A DNA stretch of 64,000 bases from JBGSMX01 sp963790405 (GTDB taxonomy: Bacteria; Actinomycetota; Coriobacteriia; Anaerosomatales; JAGXFU01): assembly GCA_963790405.1 (NCBI GenBank), contig CAWBOJ010000005.1, positions 124,001-188,000 on the forward strand, in the 5' to 3' direction. How positions within the stretch are numbered: position 1 is the first letter of the stretch; every line of letters begins with the position of its first letter. Under the pieces are notes generated by a model. That model ran no database searches, was not told where the DNA came from, and saw nothing but the letters and a program-made list of their open reading frames with translations. Position numbers and translations under genes: made by a program. This document shows positions 1 through 9,054 of the stretch, one piece after another.

Positions 1-803
1 TTCAGGCGCGTCCATCGCACGGCCGAGACGGGAGGCAACACGCAGTTCTCGCCCTCGGCAAGTTCGATGTCAGACGCAGCGTCTATGGTGCGTGTGGAGG
101 GGTAGTAGGTACCCTGTCCGGAACTCTGCTCCGCTCCCAGGCGGTAGGTACCGGCTTCGAGAGTGAAGCTGTAGCTGCCGGCGGAATCGGAGTAGGCGCT
201 GGCGACCTTGCTCCAACCCAACGAGTCGGGGGCATAGACGGTGACGAGTGCGTAGCCTATCGGGATGTCGCCGAGGCCTGTGGCTGTGCCTGCCAGGGTA
301 GCTCCGGAGATGTCGCGTGCGGCGATTGAGTACGCCCCCGTGGTCCACTCGCTGTGGCCGGCGAGCCGGATGTGCCACGTGCCTGACGCGAGGGCAGTGA
401 GGGTGAGCCGTGGCATGAGGTTCGTGCCACCGTCGTCGTCGGACCCGAGAACGGTCGTGGTTCCGGAGGCGTAGACGTCGAGTGTGAGGTCCACCCAAGG
501 ATCGCGCTCGTCGGGGGTGACGTCGAGAACGTAGGTGTGACCGGCTTGGACATCGAGCGAGAACCAGTCGATGTCGCCTTCGGAGCCGATTGCACGTACG
601 ACGGGGCTGGCGCCCGCCGTCAAGGCGGGCATGTTCAGGCGGGAATCAGGTTCGAACGGGTCGGATGTCGCTGCGAACGCGGGGGAGACGGTGAGAATCA
701 GAAGTGCGGCAACGGAGGCCGTCAGCGCCAAGGTGCGCACCAAGGCCGCGGACCAGTGGTCCGTGCGGTTGTGGTGAGTGGTGTTCGCGCCCTGCCGGTA
801 CAT
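1..803 (-). CDS. Exported protein with pre-peptidase C-terminal-like domain (partial, runs off left edge)
   Basis: The frame is open from an ATG at 803 down to base 1, so only the first ~267 residues are present. A long N-region with His and Arg leads into a hydrophobic stretch (about residues 20-44, ending ILTVSPAFA-A), a typical Sec signal peptide. Residues ~70-165 match the pre-peptidase C-terminal (PPC) beta-sandwich seen in secreted proteases: GDIDWFSLDVQAG, a DDDGG turn, then GTWHIRL. Next comes a carboxypeptidase-regulatory-like repeat (SDSAGSYSFTLEAGTYRL). PPC domains usually sit beside the catalytic domain of exported enzymes, so the missing part could be an enzyme or more surface modules; this cannot be told here. 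The gene diverges from secA. Confidence 0.72.
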   Translation of the reverse strand, partial: MYRQGANTTHHNRTDHWSAALVRTLALTASVAALLILTVSPAFAATSDPFEPDSRLNMPALTAGASPVVRAIGSEGDIDWFSLDVQAGHTYVLDVTPDERDPWVDLTLDVYASGTTTVLGSDDDGGTNLMPRLTLTALASGTWHIRLAGHSEWTTGAYSIAARDISGATLAGTATGLGDIPIGYALVTVYAPDSLGWSKVASAYSDSAGSYSFTLEAGTYRLGAEQSSGQGTYYPSTRTIDAASDIELAEGENCVLPPVSAVRWTRL

Positions 804-1240
804 GGTCGTTCACCGCTTAGAGTCTCATGGTGCCCGTTTATGCTCCTGCTATTACCGTATATCGGCGACAAACGGTGCTTGTATGGAGAGGAGCACGACG
901 AACGGCCAACGCCTGTGCGTGAGGGCTACCGTTCGGCGGAATCACGCGGGGCCACTGCATCCAACGTTGCCGAAGTCGAAGGGTGGTTAGAGGTCGGTAA
1001 GACGACCGTGTCAGGATGCGTTGTGTCGGAGCGTGAAGCTCCGAGAGCGGCGGGCATGTTCGGCTTCTTGGTTGACGAGACGAGCGGAGGCGTGCGACCG
1101 GCCTGATCGGTGTGGAGACGGGAGACTCCTGAGGGGCATTGGATCGGGACTGTGCGGCCCACCCTACGGGCCAGAGATACCTGTCGCAGAAGGGGTCGGT
1201 GGTCGGGAGCGGCCACCGGCTCCTTCAGGTTGAAGGGCAT
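804..1240. other. Intergenic region between two divergent genes
   Basis: About 440 bases between the exported protein on the minus strand and the secA promoter. Short open frames here have no convincing ribosome-binding site and resemble no family I know. Two small inverted repeats (GGCCC/GGGCC near 1155-1172 and GGTGG/CCACC near 1198-1220) could form hairpins in a transcript but carry no terminator-like T run. I see no other feature. Confidence 0.4.
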
Positions 1241-1246
1241 GTCCTG

Positions 1247-1255
1247 TGCTAGAAT
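1247..1255 (+). promoter_or_regulatory. Extended -10 promoter element of secA
   Basis: TGCTAGAAT is an extended -10 box (TGn plus TAGAAT). It lies 48 bases before the secA ATG. No good -35 is visible, which is common when the TG extension is present. Similar -10 boxes recur before other genes in the window. Confidence 0.5.
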
Positions 1256-1302
1256 CGGTCGTGTTTTCTTCACCCAACCCCACCGCTAGAAGGTGTCCTT
1301 AC

Positions 1303-4062
1303 ATGGCCAATATCCTCGGCAAACTCCTCACCATGGGTGAGGGGCGTCAGCTCAGGCAGTTCGAAGGCACGGTTGCACGAATCAACGAACTCGAGGCTGA
1401 GTTCAAGGCGCTGCCCGACGAGCGCTTCCCCGAGTTAACCGTGGAGTACAAGCAGCGCATAGCCGACGGCGAGTCGCTCGAAGACATCCTCCCCGAGGCG
1501 TTTGCTGCCTGCCGCGAGGCGGGCGTGCGCGCGCTGGGCATGCGCCATTTCGACGTCCAGCTCATCGGCGCCATGGTGCTGCACAAGGGCATGATCGCGG
1601 AGATGAAGACGGGCGAGGGCAAGACACTTGTCGCGACACTCGCCGTGTATCTCAACGCCCTGGCCGACAAGGGCGTACACGTGGTGACCGTCAATGACTA
1701 TCTGGCTAAGCGCGATAGCGAGTGGATGGGTCAGGTCTACAAGTTCCTCGGCCTGGAAGTGGGTCTGATTCAGTCGCAGATGCCGCCGGCGCTACGCAAG
1801 CCCGCGTACGCCGCCGACGTCACGTACGGAACCAACAGCGAGTTCGGTTTCGACTACCTGCGCGACAACATGGTCGTCGTGCCGGGCAACCGCGTTCAGC
1901 GGGGTCACGGCTACGCGATCGTCGACGAGGTCGATTCAATCCTGATTGACGAAGCGCGTACACCGCTCATCATCTCCGGTGCAGCGACCAAGTCCGCAGA
2001 GGCTTACAAGTCGTTCGCTCGCGTGATTCCCCGGCTGATCGAGGAAGAGGATTTCGAGCTCGACGAGGCCAAGCGAACCGTTGCGCCCACTGAAGAGGGC
2101 GTGCGCAAGGTCGAGAAGTGGCTCGACCTAGAGGATCTATATTCGGATCCCAGCGGGACGATGGTCAACCACATGCAACAGGCCTTGAAGGCTCAGTTCC
2201 TGTTCAAGCGCGATGTCGACTACGTCGTGAAAGACGGCGAAGTGCTGATCGTCGACGAGTTCACCGGTCGCCTCATGGTCGGTCGTCGCTACTCGGAGGG
2301 CCTGCACCAGGCTATCGAGGCCAAAGAGAAGCAGCACGTGCGCGAGGAGAACCAGACGCTCGCCACGATCACGCTGCAGAACTACTTCCGTATGTACGAC
2401 AAACTCGCCGGCATGACCGGTACTGCCGTGACTGAAGACCAGGAGTTCCGCGAGATCTACAGCCTGCCGGTCATGGTTATCCCGACCAATCAGCCCATGG
2501 TTCGTGATGACCGCAATGACCTGATCTACCGCAGCGTCGACGCGAAGTTCGGTGCTGTGGCCGAGGAGATCGCCGAGCGTCACGAGGCCGGTCAGCCATG
2601 CTTGGTGGGCACGATCTCGATCGAGAACTCAGAGCGGCTAGCTCGCGCGCTGACCAAGCGCGGCCTTACGCACAAAGTGCTGAACGCGAAGTTCCACGAA
2701 TCTGAAGCGCATATCGTCTCGCAGGCCGGGCGTCTGGGTGCTATCACCATCGCGACGAACATGGCTGGCCGAGGAACCGACATCGTTCTCGGCGGCAATC
2801 CGGAGGCGCTTGTCGAAGAACTGCTCGTCGAGCGTGGTATCACGCCGGAAGAAGCGACTGAAGAGCAGCAGGCCGAGGCGCTTGCCTCGGCAAAGCGCAT
2901 CTGCGCTGACGAGCACGTGAAGGTGGTCGAGGCGGGCGGGCTGGCCGTCATCGGCACCGAACGTCACGACTCGCGTCGCATCGACAATCAGCTTCGTGGG
3001 CGCTCCGGCCGCCAGGGCGATCCGGGGCTGTCGCAGTTCTACCTCTCGCTGGAAGACGACTTGATGCGGCTGTTTGGCGGCGATCGCATGGATCGCATCG
3101 GCGCCATGATGGAGCGCACCAAGCTGCCCGAGGACCTGCCTATACAAGCCGGCATGGTCTCGAAGGCGATCGCGAGCGCGCAGCAGCAGGTCGAGGCGAT
3201 GAACTTCGGAGCACGCAAGCACGTGCTCGAATACGACGACGTGATGAACAAGCAGCGCGAGGTCATCTATCAGGAGCGCAACCGCATCCTCGACGGCAAG
3301 GACATACACGGCCGTGTGACCGAGATGATGCTCGACAGCATCACCGAAGGCGTGCTCGAGTACTGTCCCGAGAAGGTCTACGCCGAGGAATGGGACTGGG
3401 ACGGCCTCTCCATGTGGTACCGCGACCTCACAGGGCTCGAAGGCGTGGTCGAGGCGGCGAAGGGCGGCAGCGACAACCCACACGAGCTTGCGGACGAGCT
3501 GGCACAAAGTGCGCAGGCCAAGTACGACGAGAAGGAAGAGGCGCTCGGCGCTGATGCGCTGCGCAACCTCGAGAGGCAGGTCATGCTCCGCGTGATCGAC
3601 ACGCGTTGGATGGAGCACCTGCTCGAGATGGACTATCTCAAAGACGGTATCGGTCTGCGTGCCATGGGTCAGCGCGACCCGCTCGTCGAGTACAAAGCCG
3701 AAGCGTACGACATGTTCGGTGGTCTCGTGGCGACCATCAACGAGGACTTCCTGCGCACGATCATGCGCATCCAGGTCGTACGCGAGCAGGCGGCCGAGCA
3801 GCCCGCCGTGAAGGACGTCGCCTACTCGGCACCCACAGAGGCGAGCATCTTCAAAGGTGCGGTCGATGCGGCCGCGAAGGCGGGGCCTGCGGGACCGTCG
3901 CCCGACCAGATTGCGGCAGCGTCTGCAGCAGCGGGCGGCTCGGGCAAGGCGGCGACCGTCGTGAAGGACAAGGAAGACCCCTACGCGAATGTCGGCCGCA
4001 ACGATCCGTGCCCGTGTGGCAGCGGCAAGAAGTACAAGAAGTGTCACGGGGCGAACGCGTAG
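1303..4062 (+). CDS. secA: Preprotein translocase ATPase SecA
   Basis: SecA is the ATP-driven motor that pushes unfolded preproteins through SecYEG. The 919-residue product has the family's full length. Visible landmarks are Walker A (MKTGEGKTL, ~residue 100), the DEAD-type Walker B ([20 protein letters not shown]), the NBD2 segments [10 protein letters not shown] and [10 protein letters not shown], the helical scaffold around [20 protein letters not shown], and the C-terminal zinc-binding tail [14 protein letters not shown] used for SecB or lipid contact. The ATG at 1303 gives the normal N-terminus MANILGKLL and has AGAAGG nine bases upstream; an upstream in-frame ATG at 1246 overlaps the promoter and is rejected. 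No second secA is in the window. Confidence 0.98.
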   Translation: MANILGKLLTMGEGRQLRQFEGTVARINELEAEFKALPDERFPELTVEYKQRIADGESLEDILPEAFAACREAGVRALGMRHFDVQLIGAMVLHKGMIAEMKTGEGKTLVATLAVYLNALADKGVHVVTVNDYLAKRDSEWMGQVYKFLGLEVGLIQSQMPPALRKPAYAADVTYGTNSEFGFDYLRDNMVVVPGNRVQRGHGYAIVDEVDSILIDEARTPLIISGAATKSAEAYKSFARVIPRLIEEEDFELDEAKRTVAPTEEGVRKVEKWLDLEDLYSDPSGTMVNHMQQALKAQFLFKRDVDYVVKDGEVLIVDEFTGRLMVGRRYSEGLHQAIEAKEKQHVREENQTLATITLQNYFRMYDKLAGMTGTAVTEDQEFREIYSLPVMVIPTNQPMVRDDRNDLIYRSVDAKFGAVAEEIAERHEAGQPCLVGTISIENSERLARALTKRGLTHKVLNAKFHESEAHIVSQAGRLGAITIATNMAGRGTDIVLGGNPEALVEELLVERGITPEEATEEQQAEALASAKRICADEHVKVVEAGGLAVIGTERHDSRRIDNQLRGRSGRQGDPGLSQFYLSLEDDLMRLFGGDRMDRIGAMMERTKLPEDLPIQAGMVSKAIASAQQQVEAMNFGARKHVLEYDDVMNKQREVIYQERNRILDGKDIHGRVTEMMLDSITEGVLEYCPEKVYAEEWDWDGLSMWYRDLTGLEGVVEAAKGGSDNPHELADELAQSAQAKYDEKEEALGADALRNLERQVMLRVIDTRWMEHLLEMDYLKDGIGLRAMGQRDPLVEYKAEAYDMFGGLVATINEDFLRTIMRIQVVREQAAEQPAVKDVAYSAPTEASIFKGAVDAAAKAGPAGPSPDQIAAASAAAGGSGKAATVVKDKEDPYANVGRNDPCPCGSGKKYKKCHGANA

Positions 4063-4081
4063 GAAGCTATCGCGAATGCGT

Positions 4082-4115
4082 GATGCATACCAAGCGGTAT
4101 GCATCAGTGGTATGC
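4082..4115 (+). promoter_or_regulatory. Palindromic operator of the toxin-antitoxin operon
   Basis: GATGCATAC (4082-4090) and GTATGCATC (4097-4105) form a perfect 9-base inverted repeat with a 6-base spacer, and a third half-site GTATGC follows at 4110-4115. The site lies immediately before the ribbon-helix-helix antitoxin start at 4123. RHH antitoxins bind such short repeated half-sites to repress their own operon, so autoregulation is the likely role. Confidence 0.65.
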
Positions 4116-4122
4116 TTCAGCT

Positions 4123-4440
4123 ATGACCGAACGAGTGACCATAACACTGCCCGATGATCTAGTCGCCGAGATTGATGCGCTCGCCGAAGCTACCGGTCGC
4201 TCGCGTTCCGGCGTGATTCGCGAGGCTTCAGCTTCCTGGGTAGCAGGCGCCAAGGCGCAGGCAGCTGATACGCGCCGCCAGGCTGCTGTCGCCGACACAC
4301 TTGCGTTTCTCGATGAACTCGCAGAGCTGCCAGTTCAAGACGACCGCGCCGTGGGCGAGATACTGCGCGAGATTCGCGGGCCACTCGGTGACTCTTCGCT
4401 CGAATCGCACTGCAGCCGCGCCGGGAGACAGCGCGGGTGA
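4123..4440 (+). CDS. Ribbon-helix-helix (CopG/VapB-type) antitoxin
   Basis: A 105-residue protein starting MTERVTITLPDDLVAEIDAL, the beta-strand plus helix of the ribbon-helix-helix DNA-binding fold, followed by GRSRSGVIREA as helix two. The C-terminal half is charged and probably wraps the toxin. Its last codon overlaps the GTG of the PIN-domain gene by four bases (GTGA), so the two are translationally coupled. The ATG at 4123 is chosen because it starts right at the RHH strand; an ATG at 4099 would put the operator inside the gene. With only a few bases between a possible -10 (TATGCT, 4111-4116) and the ATG, the transcript may be nearly leaderless. The exact antitoxin family name is uncertain. 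Confidence 0.82.
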   Translation: MTERVTITLPDDLVAEIDALAEATGRSRSGVIREASASWVAGAKAQAADTRRQAAVADTLAFLDELAELPVQDDRAVGEILREIRGPLGDSSLESHCSRAGRQRG

Positions 4441-4841
4441 GTGCGGAGCTGCTCGTGCTAGACGCCTCGGTGGGCGTGAAGTGGCTGCGCCGCGAGTCCG
4501 GCTCCGACGAAGCACGCGAGCTGCTCGCGCAGCACGCCGAGGGAGCCGTGCGCCTGATCGTGCCCGTCATCTTCGTGCACGAGGTACTCGACGTGACTCG
4601 GCGTCTCTATGGGATCGAGCGCGCCCGTGGCCTGTGGGAGCGTCTCGAGCGCGATGAGATCACCGTTGTCGGGCTCGATTCTCGGCTGGTACATGAGACG
4701 CTCGATGCTGCCGAGACGCTTGGCTGCACCTTCTGCGACGCCGCTGCGCCGACGCTGGCGCAACGGGTTGGCGCCACGCTCGTGAGTGCCGATCGCGAGG
4801 CGCACGGACGGGTGCCCGGGGTGCGGCTCCTCGGTCTGTGA
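4437..4841 (+). CDS. PIN-domain ribonuclease toxin (VapC-like)
   Basis: A 134-residue PIN-domain protein. PIN toxins are Mg-dependent RNases that cut tRNA or rRNA when free of antitoxin. The acidic residues of the active site are visible: LDASVGVKWL (first Asp), FVHEVLD (Glu), CTFCDAAAPTLA (Asp) and LVSADRE (last Asp). It starts with GTG inside the antitoxin stop, the usual antitoxin-toxin arrangement. A variation is FCDAAA where most VapC proteins have YDA, but the Asp is kept. The operon ends here; the next gene has its own -10 box. Confidence 0.85.
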   Translation: MSAELLVLDASVGVKWLRRESGSDEARELLAQHAEGAVRLIVPVIFVHEVLDVTRRLYGIERARGLWERLERDEITVVGLDSRLVHETLDAAETLGCTFCDAAAPTLAQRVGATLVSADREAHGRVPGVRLLGL

Positions 4842-4911
4842 GGGAGCGGTTCGCGGTCCCTGTCATATACTGGACGCGGGCGGTTGAGGGGAAGCGGAAG
4901 GGGCACATGCG

Positions 4912-5419
4912 ATGGACGCACGGATGAAGCGGCTTTTCGGTCTCGGACTGGCGTTTGTGCTGGCGGTGAGCCTCGCCGGGGTCGCGGGCTGTTCGATCGA
5001 TTATGCCGAGGACACGCCATCGGATCCGGTGACCACGGCGAGGCGGAGACAACCGAACCTGAGACGAGCGCCGAGGAGGCTCCCGAGGCAGAGGCCGAAG
5101 CTCCGGTGGAAGAGTAGTGTCTCGGAAGACGAGCTTCGCAACGGCGCACTGGACACAGCGCAAGGCTACTTCGTGGCGACCGGGGAGCGATTTCACCGCC
5201 GATCAGTTCGACTGGACGGTCGTTTCGCTCGTCCAGGACAACGAGGGTGGCTGGTGGGCCCGGGTCACTGCGAGCCCCCACATGGAAGGCTACGAGACCG
5301 AGCAGATCTTCGTGATGCTGTCACCGGGCATGACATTGTGGCAGCCATTCGACATGGGGACCGGGATCGAGCCGGAAATCGACGATCGGTTCCCCGAGGA
5401 GATCCGCGGGGAGTTGTAG
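4912..5419 (+). CDS. Small lipoprotein, broken by frameshifts
   Basis: MDARMKRLFGLGLAFVLAVS leads to the lipobox LAGVAGC, so the product should be a lipid-anchored exported protein. After the Cys the sense of the protein passes through three frame changes: near 5035 into an acidic Glu/Thr/Ala-rich linker, near 5112 into SVSEDELRNGALDTAQGYF, and near 5178 into GSDFTADQFDWTVVSLVQDN, which ends at the TAG at 5417-5419. The last two are explained by single inserted bases. The C-terminal ~75 residues (WWARVTA ... EIDDRFPEEIRGEL) look like a compact beta domain of unknown function. A -10 box TATACT lies at 4866-4871 and a GGAAGGGG ribosome site sits before 4912. I cannot name a family. Confidence 0.6.
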
Positions 5420-5542
5420 GGGCGGTCGCTGACAGCCGAAGCGTTCACAACGAACCGTCCGTCTTAGAATAGCGGCCTTCGGTCGCGGTTCTCGTGCGTC
5501 CGGCGCGATTCTCACACGGACTCGTAGCCTACGCGTAAAATG

Positions 5543-5643
5543 TTGGCACTCGCACGAACGATCGCGCACAGCTTGGGGGAACACAGGGAGGCATCGACGC
5601 GCCGGGAGCACTGCCCGGTCACCGATTTCCGGCGACGAGCCAA
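5543..5643 (+). ncRNA. Candidate structured leader RNA before the giant surface-protein gene
   Basis: The ends of this ~100-base stretch can pair: TTGGC (5543-5547) with GCCAA (5639-5643), extended by TCGC/GCGA across a small internal loop. Inside is a second hairpin CCGGG/CCCGG (5602-5618) and a purine-rich segment TTGGGGGAACACAGGGAGG. A strong intrinsic terminator follows six bases later, and the large surface-protein gene starts 64 bases after that. An aptamer-like fold followed by a terminator is what a transcription-terminating riboswitch looks like. The GGGGGAAC segment recalls c-di-AMP (ydaO) riboswitches, but the conserved 3' half of that class is missing, so I do not assign a ligand. 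Confidence 0.4.
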
Positions 5644-5648
5644 TGGTG

Positions 5649-5679
5649 AGACCGACCCATGTATTTGGGTCGGTCTTTT
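5649..5679 (+). terminator. Intrinsic terminator between the leader RNA and the surface-protein gene
   Basis: AGACCGACCCA (5649-5659) pairs perfectly with TGGGTCGGTCT (5666-5676) over 11 base pairs with a 6-base loop, and is followed by TTT. It lies upstream of the ATG at 5743, so it would either end the upstream transcript or act as an attenuator. Confidence 0.75.
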
Positions 5680-5742
5680 GTATGCCGACTCGTGGAGGCG
5701 AGGCTGGGTCCGGGGAATCTGGTCTCGCGGGAGGTGAGAAGA

Positions 5743-8700
5743 ATGTCGTTCTTCATGCGGCCATGCGTGTCTCGACGTGTTCTCAGATGGCTCGTCTCGG
5801 AATCCGAGAAGGGAACTCGTCGACTTCGCAAGACGCGGGCGGCGTTTGCCCTTCTCCTTGGCGCAGTGTGTCTCGGCGCGGTCGCCTCGGTCGCGAGCGG
5901 TGCGATGCTGATAGCCACGGACGGAACGCCCGCGACGGGCACGACGGTGTTCGTCTCCAACGCTCCACCTGTGGTCGCGGCCGGAGAGAATGCTGGTACG
6001 TACCAGGGCCACACGTTCACAGTAGCCGCCACGTTCACAGATCCGGGCGTGGAAGACGTGCACACGGCGACGGTCGACTGGGACGATGGTAGCCCTCGGG
6101 AGGCCGCTGTTGTTGCAGAACTCGGCGGCTCGGGGAGTATAGAGGCAACCCATGTGTACGTCGAGCAGGGCGTCTACAGCGTGACCTTCCGCGTGAGCGA
6201 CGGCATGTACACGGTGAGCGACCAGCTCCAGGTGCCCGTCGGCGACCCCGACTCCTACACCGTGTACGAGCACGAGGTCCTCACCGTGGCCGCTCCCGGC
6301 GTGCTCGGCAACGATACTGATCCCGACGGCGATCCGCTCACCGCTGTGCTCGTCAGCGAGAGCAGCATGGGTACCCTCACCTTCCAGGCGGACGGCTCGT
6401 TCACCTATGAGCCGGAAGACGGATACAATACCCCCACTGATGGTTACCCGGGTGGCTTCACCTACTGCGCCTTCGACGGGGAGAGCTACTCCGACCCCGT
6501 CTATGTCGAGATCGACGTCTTGCCAAGATGGGCAAGCATCATCGCCTACGACCAGGCCTACTACACCGATATGGGCACCAACATCGATGGCATGCTCAAT
6601 GCGGTCAGTCCCGATGCCGGACTTTGGGACCACCTCTACTTCGACATGCGCGGCTCTCTTTCTCCCCAATCCGGTATGGTGCTCCAGTTCAGCGGTCAGC
6701 CAACCTTCACCTACGTCCCCAATCCCGGATTCACCGGATACGACGCATCCAGCTACAGCGCGAGCGACCTCCTTCATGGAAGCGCGGAGGGCTACGTATC
6801 TTTCGCTGTTGGCGTGCCACTGCTGCATCTGCCTGTAGCCACAACCGATTCCTACGCGGCCACCTACGAGACGACGCTTGTCGTCGATGCCGTCTCAGGT
6901 GTGCTCGCGAACGATACGGACTCCGACGGCGACATGCTTTCCGCAGTGCAGTTCCTGAGATACGGGGTCGGCGACGAGCCCGACCACGGCACGCTCTCAC
7001 TCGACCCGGACGGCTCTTTCGAGTACGTACCGGATGCTGGCTTCACTGGCACCGACACCTTCAGCTACCGCGCATCCGACGGATTGCTCAGAAGCGATGT
7101 CGTCGATGTCGAGATCGAGGTCGCACCGACCGGTGGGCTCACACCACCCGTGGCGACAGATGACTCCTACCTGACCGGCGGTGCCGCCACCTTCACGGTC
7201 TCGGCGGTCTCGGGCGTGCTCGCAAACGATACCGATGCCGACGGCGATGCACTCTCCGTCACGCTCACCAGCGATGTCACGCACGGCACGCTCGCGCTCA
7301 ACTCGGACGGCTCGTTCGCTTACGGGCTCGAGCCGGGCTACGCCGGTACCGACACGTTCGACTACGAGGTCACAGACGGGGTGCTCACCGACAGCGGCAC
7401 CGTCACCATCGAGGTGCTTGCACCACCCAATACCCCACCGATGTCGACAGACGACGTCTATGCCACCGAGGAAGACACCTTCCTTGCGGTCGACGCCGAG
7501 ACCGGTGTGCTGGCAAACGACGTGGATGCCGAGGGCAATCCGCTTGTGGCAAGTGTGAAGAATGCTCCCGACCACGGGACGCTCGCACTCGACCCGGACG
7601 GTTCGCTCACCTACGCACCGGACACGGACTACAACGGTATCGACACGTTCACCTACACCGCGAGCGACGGCCTGAGCTCGGACACCGCGACCGTCACGAT
7701 CGAAGTGGGCAACACTCCGCCCGTCGCCGTTGCGGGCGGCCCCTACGTAGCCACCGAGGGCATGCCGCTCCAGCTCGACGGCTCCTGCTCGTTCGATCCG
7801 GATGCACCCGCAGATTCCATCGCCGCCTACGAGTGGGATATCGACTGCCCCAGCTTCTTCGACGACCAGTTCGGTGTGACGCCCACAGTATGGTGCGCCG
7901 ACAACGGCATCTACGAGGTGAGCTTGCTCGTGACCGATGAGGGCGGGCTGACCGACGAAGACACGGCCACCGTGATGGTGGCGAACGCCGATCCGGTCAT
8001 CGACTCGTTCTTCGATGTCTTCACCGATCTTGGCTACGAGACCACTATCACTGCGGAGTTCTCGGACACAGGGGTTGCTGACACTCACACCGCAACTATC
8101 GACTGGGGAGATGGCAGTCTGGTCGAGCCGGGGACGGTCGCTGAAGCCGACGGCGCCGGAACTGTTGAGGCATCGCACGTGTACGCTGCCCCAGGTTCCT
8201 ACACGGCGACCGTCACGGTCACCGATGACGACGGCGCAAGCGCCACAGAGACCGCGACGATCACCATCGTTGCCAATAGCGCTCCGGTGGCGGTCGACGA
8301 CACGTACGAGACGAACGAGGACACGACTCTCACGGTTGCCGCGCCCGGCGTGCTCGAAAACGACAGCGATGCAGATGGAGATGAGCTCATCGCTACTCCC
8401 ATCGAAGAGACAGCGCATGGCGTGCTCACACTGGAGCCCGATGGCTCGTTCGTCTACACGCCCGACCCCGACTTGGTGCGGTACCGACACTTTCACGTAT
8501 TGGAGCTTCGACGGGAATCTGTACTCCGATCCCGCCACCGCCACGATCACCGTCCTCCCGGTCGACGATCCTCCGATCGCAGACGCCGGTGGTCCCTACG
8601 CGATATCGCAGGGCGGGACTCTGTCCCTCGACGGTTCGGGTTCCTCGGATCCTGGACGAAGGGTGCGGCGACAGCATCGACGAGTACGCGTGGGAGATCG

Positions 8701-9054
8701 ACGGTGATTTCGACTTCGACGACGCGTACGGGATCAGCCGTCGACCTGCCCGATGGCTACTACCAGGTCGAATCGTTCTTCGACGTCTGGCTGCGCGTGA
8801 CCGACACGACGGGTCGCTCGGATACCGACAGCGCAACCGTCACGGTCACGAATGTTGCTCCGACGCTCGCGCCACTTCCCGATATCGAGGCCGTTCGAGG
8901 GCGACGAAATCACGATCACCGTGGAGTTCGGCGACGCGGGTCGCGAGGACACGCACACGGTAACGATCGACTGGGGCGACGGTACCGAAGTCGAGCAGTT
9001 CGAGCCGGTCCGACCTTCCGAGGCAACCTCCGGCACGCTCAAGGCGGCACATGA
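5743..9054 (+). CDS. Giant PKD/cadherin-like surface protein, N-terminal part (frameshifted after ~8475)
   Basis: This and the next two entries are one gene (5743-11620) split by frame changes. The ATG at 5743 has GGAGGTGAG before it and starts a long signal sequence (hydrophobic AAFALLLGAVCLGAVASVASG). Residues ~65-165 form a PKD-like domain (DWDDGS). Then come tandem cadherin-like/Big_9-type repeats of ~95 residues, each with a motif like GVLANDTDSDGD, then HGTL.LDPDGSF.Y.P and GTDTF.Y..SDG, then more PKD domains (YEWDID, DWGDGS). The fold repeats bind Ca2+ in related proteins and build long stalks. The intact frame carries real sequence to ~8475; an inserted base there moves the protein to another frame, so the stop at 9054 is not the true end. 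Likely role: a cell-surface adhesin or structural stalk. Confidence 0.75.
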   Translation: MSFFMRPCVSRRVLRWLVSESEKGTRRLRKTRAAFALLLGAVCLGAVASVASGAMLIATDGTPATGTTVFVSNAPPVVAAGENAGTYQGHTFTVAATFTDPGVEDVHTATVDWDDGSPREAAVVAELGGSGSIEATHVYVEQGVYSVTFRVSDGMYTVSDQLQVPVGDPDSYTVYEHEVLTVAAPGVLGNDTDPDGDPLTAVLVSESSMGTLTFQADGSFTYEPEDGYNTPTDGYPGGFTYCAFDGESYSDPVYVEIDVLPRWASIIAYDQAYYTDMGTNIDGMLNAVSPDAGLWDHLYFDMRGSLSPQSGMVLQFSGQPTFTYVPNPGFTGYDASSYSASDLLHGSAEGYVSFAVGVPLLHLPVATTDSYAATYETTLVVDAVSGVLANDTDSDGDMLSAVQFLRYGVGDEPDHGTLSLDPDGSFEYVPDAGFTGTDTFSYRASDGLLRSDVVDVEIEVAPTGGLTPPVATDDSYLTGGAATFTVSAVSGVLANDTDADGDALSVTLTSDVTHGTLALNSDGSFAYGLEPGYAGTDTFDYEVTDGVLTDSGTVTIEVLAPPNTPPMSTDDVYATEEDTFLAVDAETGVLANDVDAEGNPLVASVKNAPDHGTLALDPDGSLTYAPDTDYNGIDTFTYTASDGLSSDTATVTIEVGNTPPVAVAGGPYVATEGMPLQLDGSCSFDPDAPADSIAAYEWDIDCPSFFDDQFGVTPTVWCADNGIYEVSLLVTDEGGLTDEDTATVMVANADPVIDSFFDVFTDLGYETTITAEFSDTGVADTHTATIDWGDGSLVEPGTVAEADGAGTVEASHVYAAPGSYTATVTVTDDDGASATETATITIVANSAPVAVDDTYETNEDTTLTVAAPGVLENDSDADGDELIATPIEETAHGVLTLEPDGSFVYTPDPDLVRYRHFHVLELRRESVLRSRHRHDHRPPGRRSSDRRRRWSLRDIAGRDSVPRRFGFLGSWTKGAATASTSTRGRSTVISTSTTRTGSAVDLPDGYYQVESFFDVWLRVTDTTGRSDTDSATVTVTNVAPTLAPLPDIEAVRGRRNHDHRGVRRRGSRGHAHGNDRLGRRYRSRAVRAGPTFRGNLRHAQGGT
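6280..7710 (+). repeat. Tandem cadherin-like (Big_9) repeats within the surface protein
   Basis: Four protein-level repeats of ~290-300 bases follow one another, with the Ca-binding-like signature VLxNDxDxDGD near 6301, 6901, 7216 and 7510; the second spacing is wider because a divergent repeat lacking the signature lies between. The DNA copies differ too much to be recent duplications. Confidence 0.6.

Noticed and set aside
537..1106. A 189-codon plus-strand frame upstream of secA
   Set aside because: It overlaps the signal-peptide gene on the minus strand, lacks a ribosome site and resembles nothing.
2638..4104. A 488-codon minus-strand frame within secA
   Set aside because: Mirror of the secA codon pattern; secA itself is complete and certain.
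5543..5643. c-di-GMP-I (GEMM) or c-di-AMP riboswitch call
   Set aside because: The GCAAA and tetraloop-receptor parts of GEMM are absent, and the CAGCUAACC-type 3' segment of c-di-AMP riboswitches is absent. Left as an unassigned structured RNA.
5512..6828. A 438-codon minus-strand frame opposite the surface protein start
   Set aside because: It spans the terminator and the signal-peptide region of the real gene and has no domain.
6280..7710. CRISPR array or recent tandem duplication
   Set aside because: The periodicity is at protein level in cadherin-like domains; DNA copies are diverged and there are no short identical repeats with spacers.
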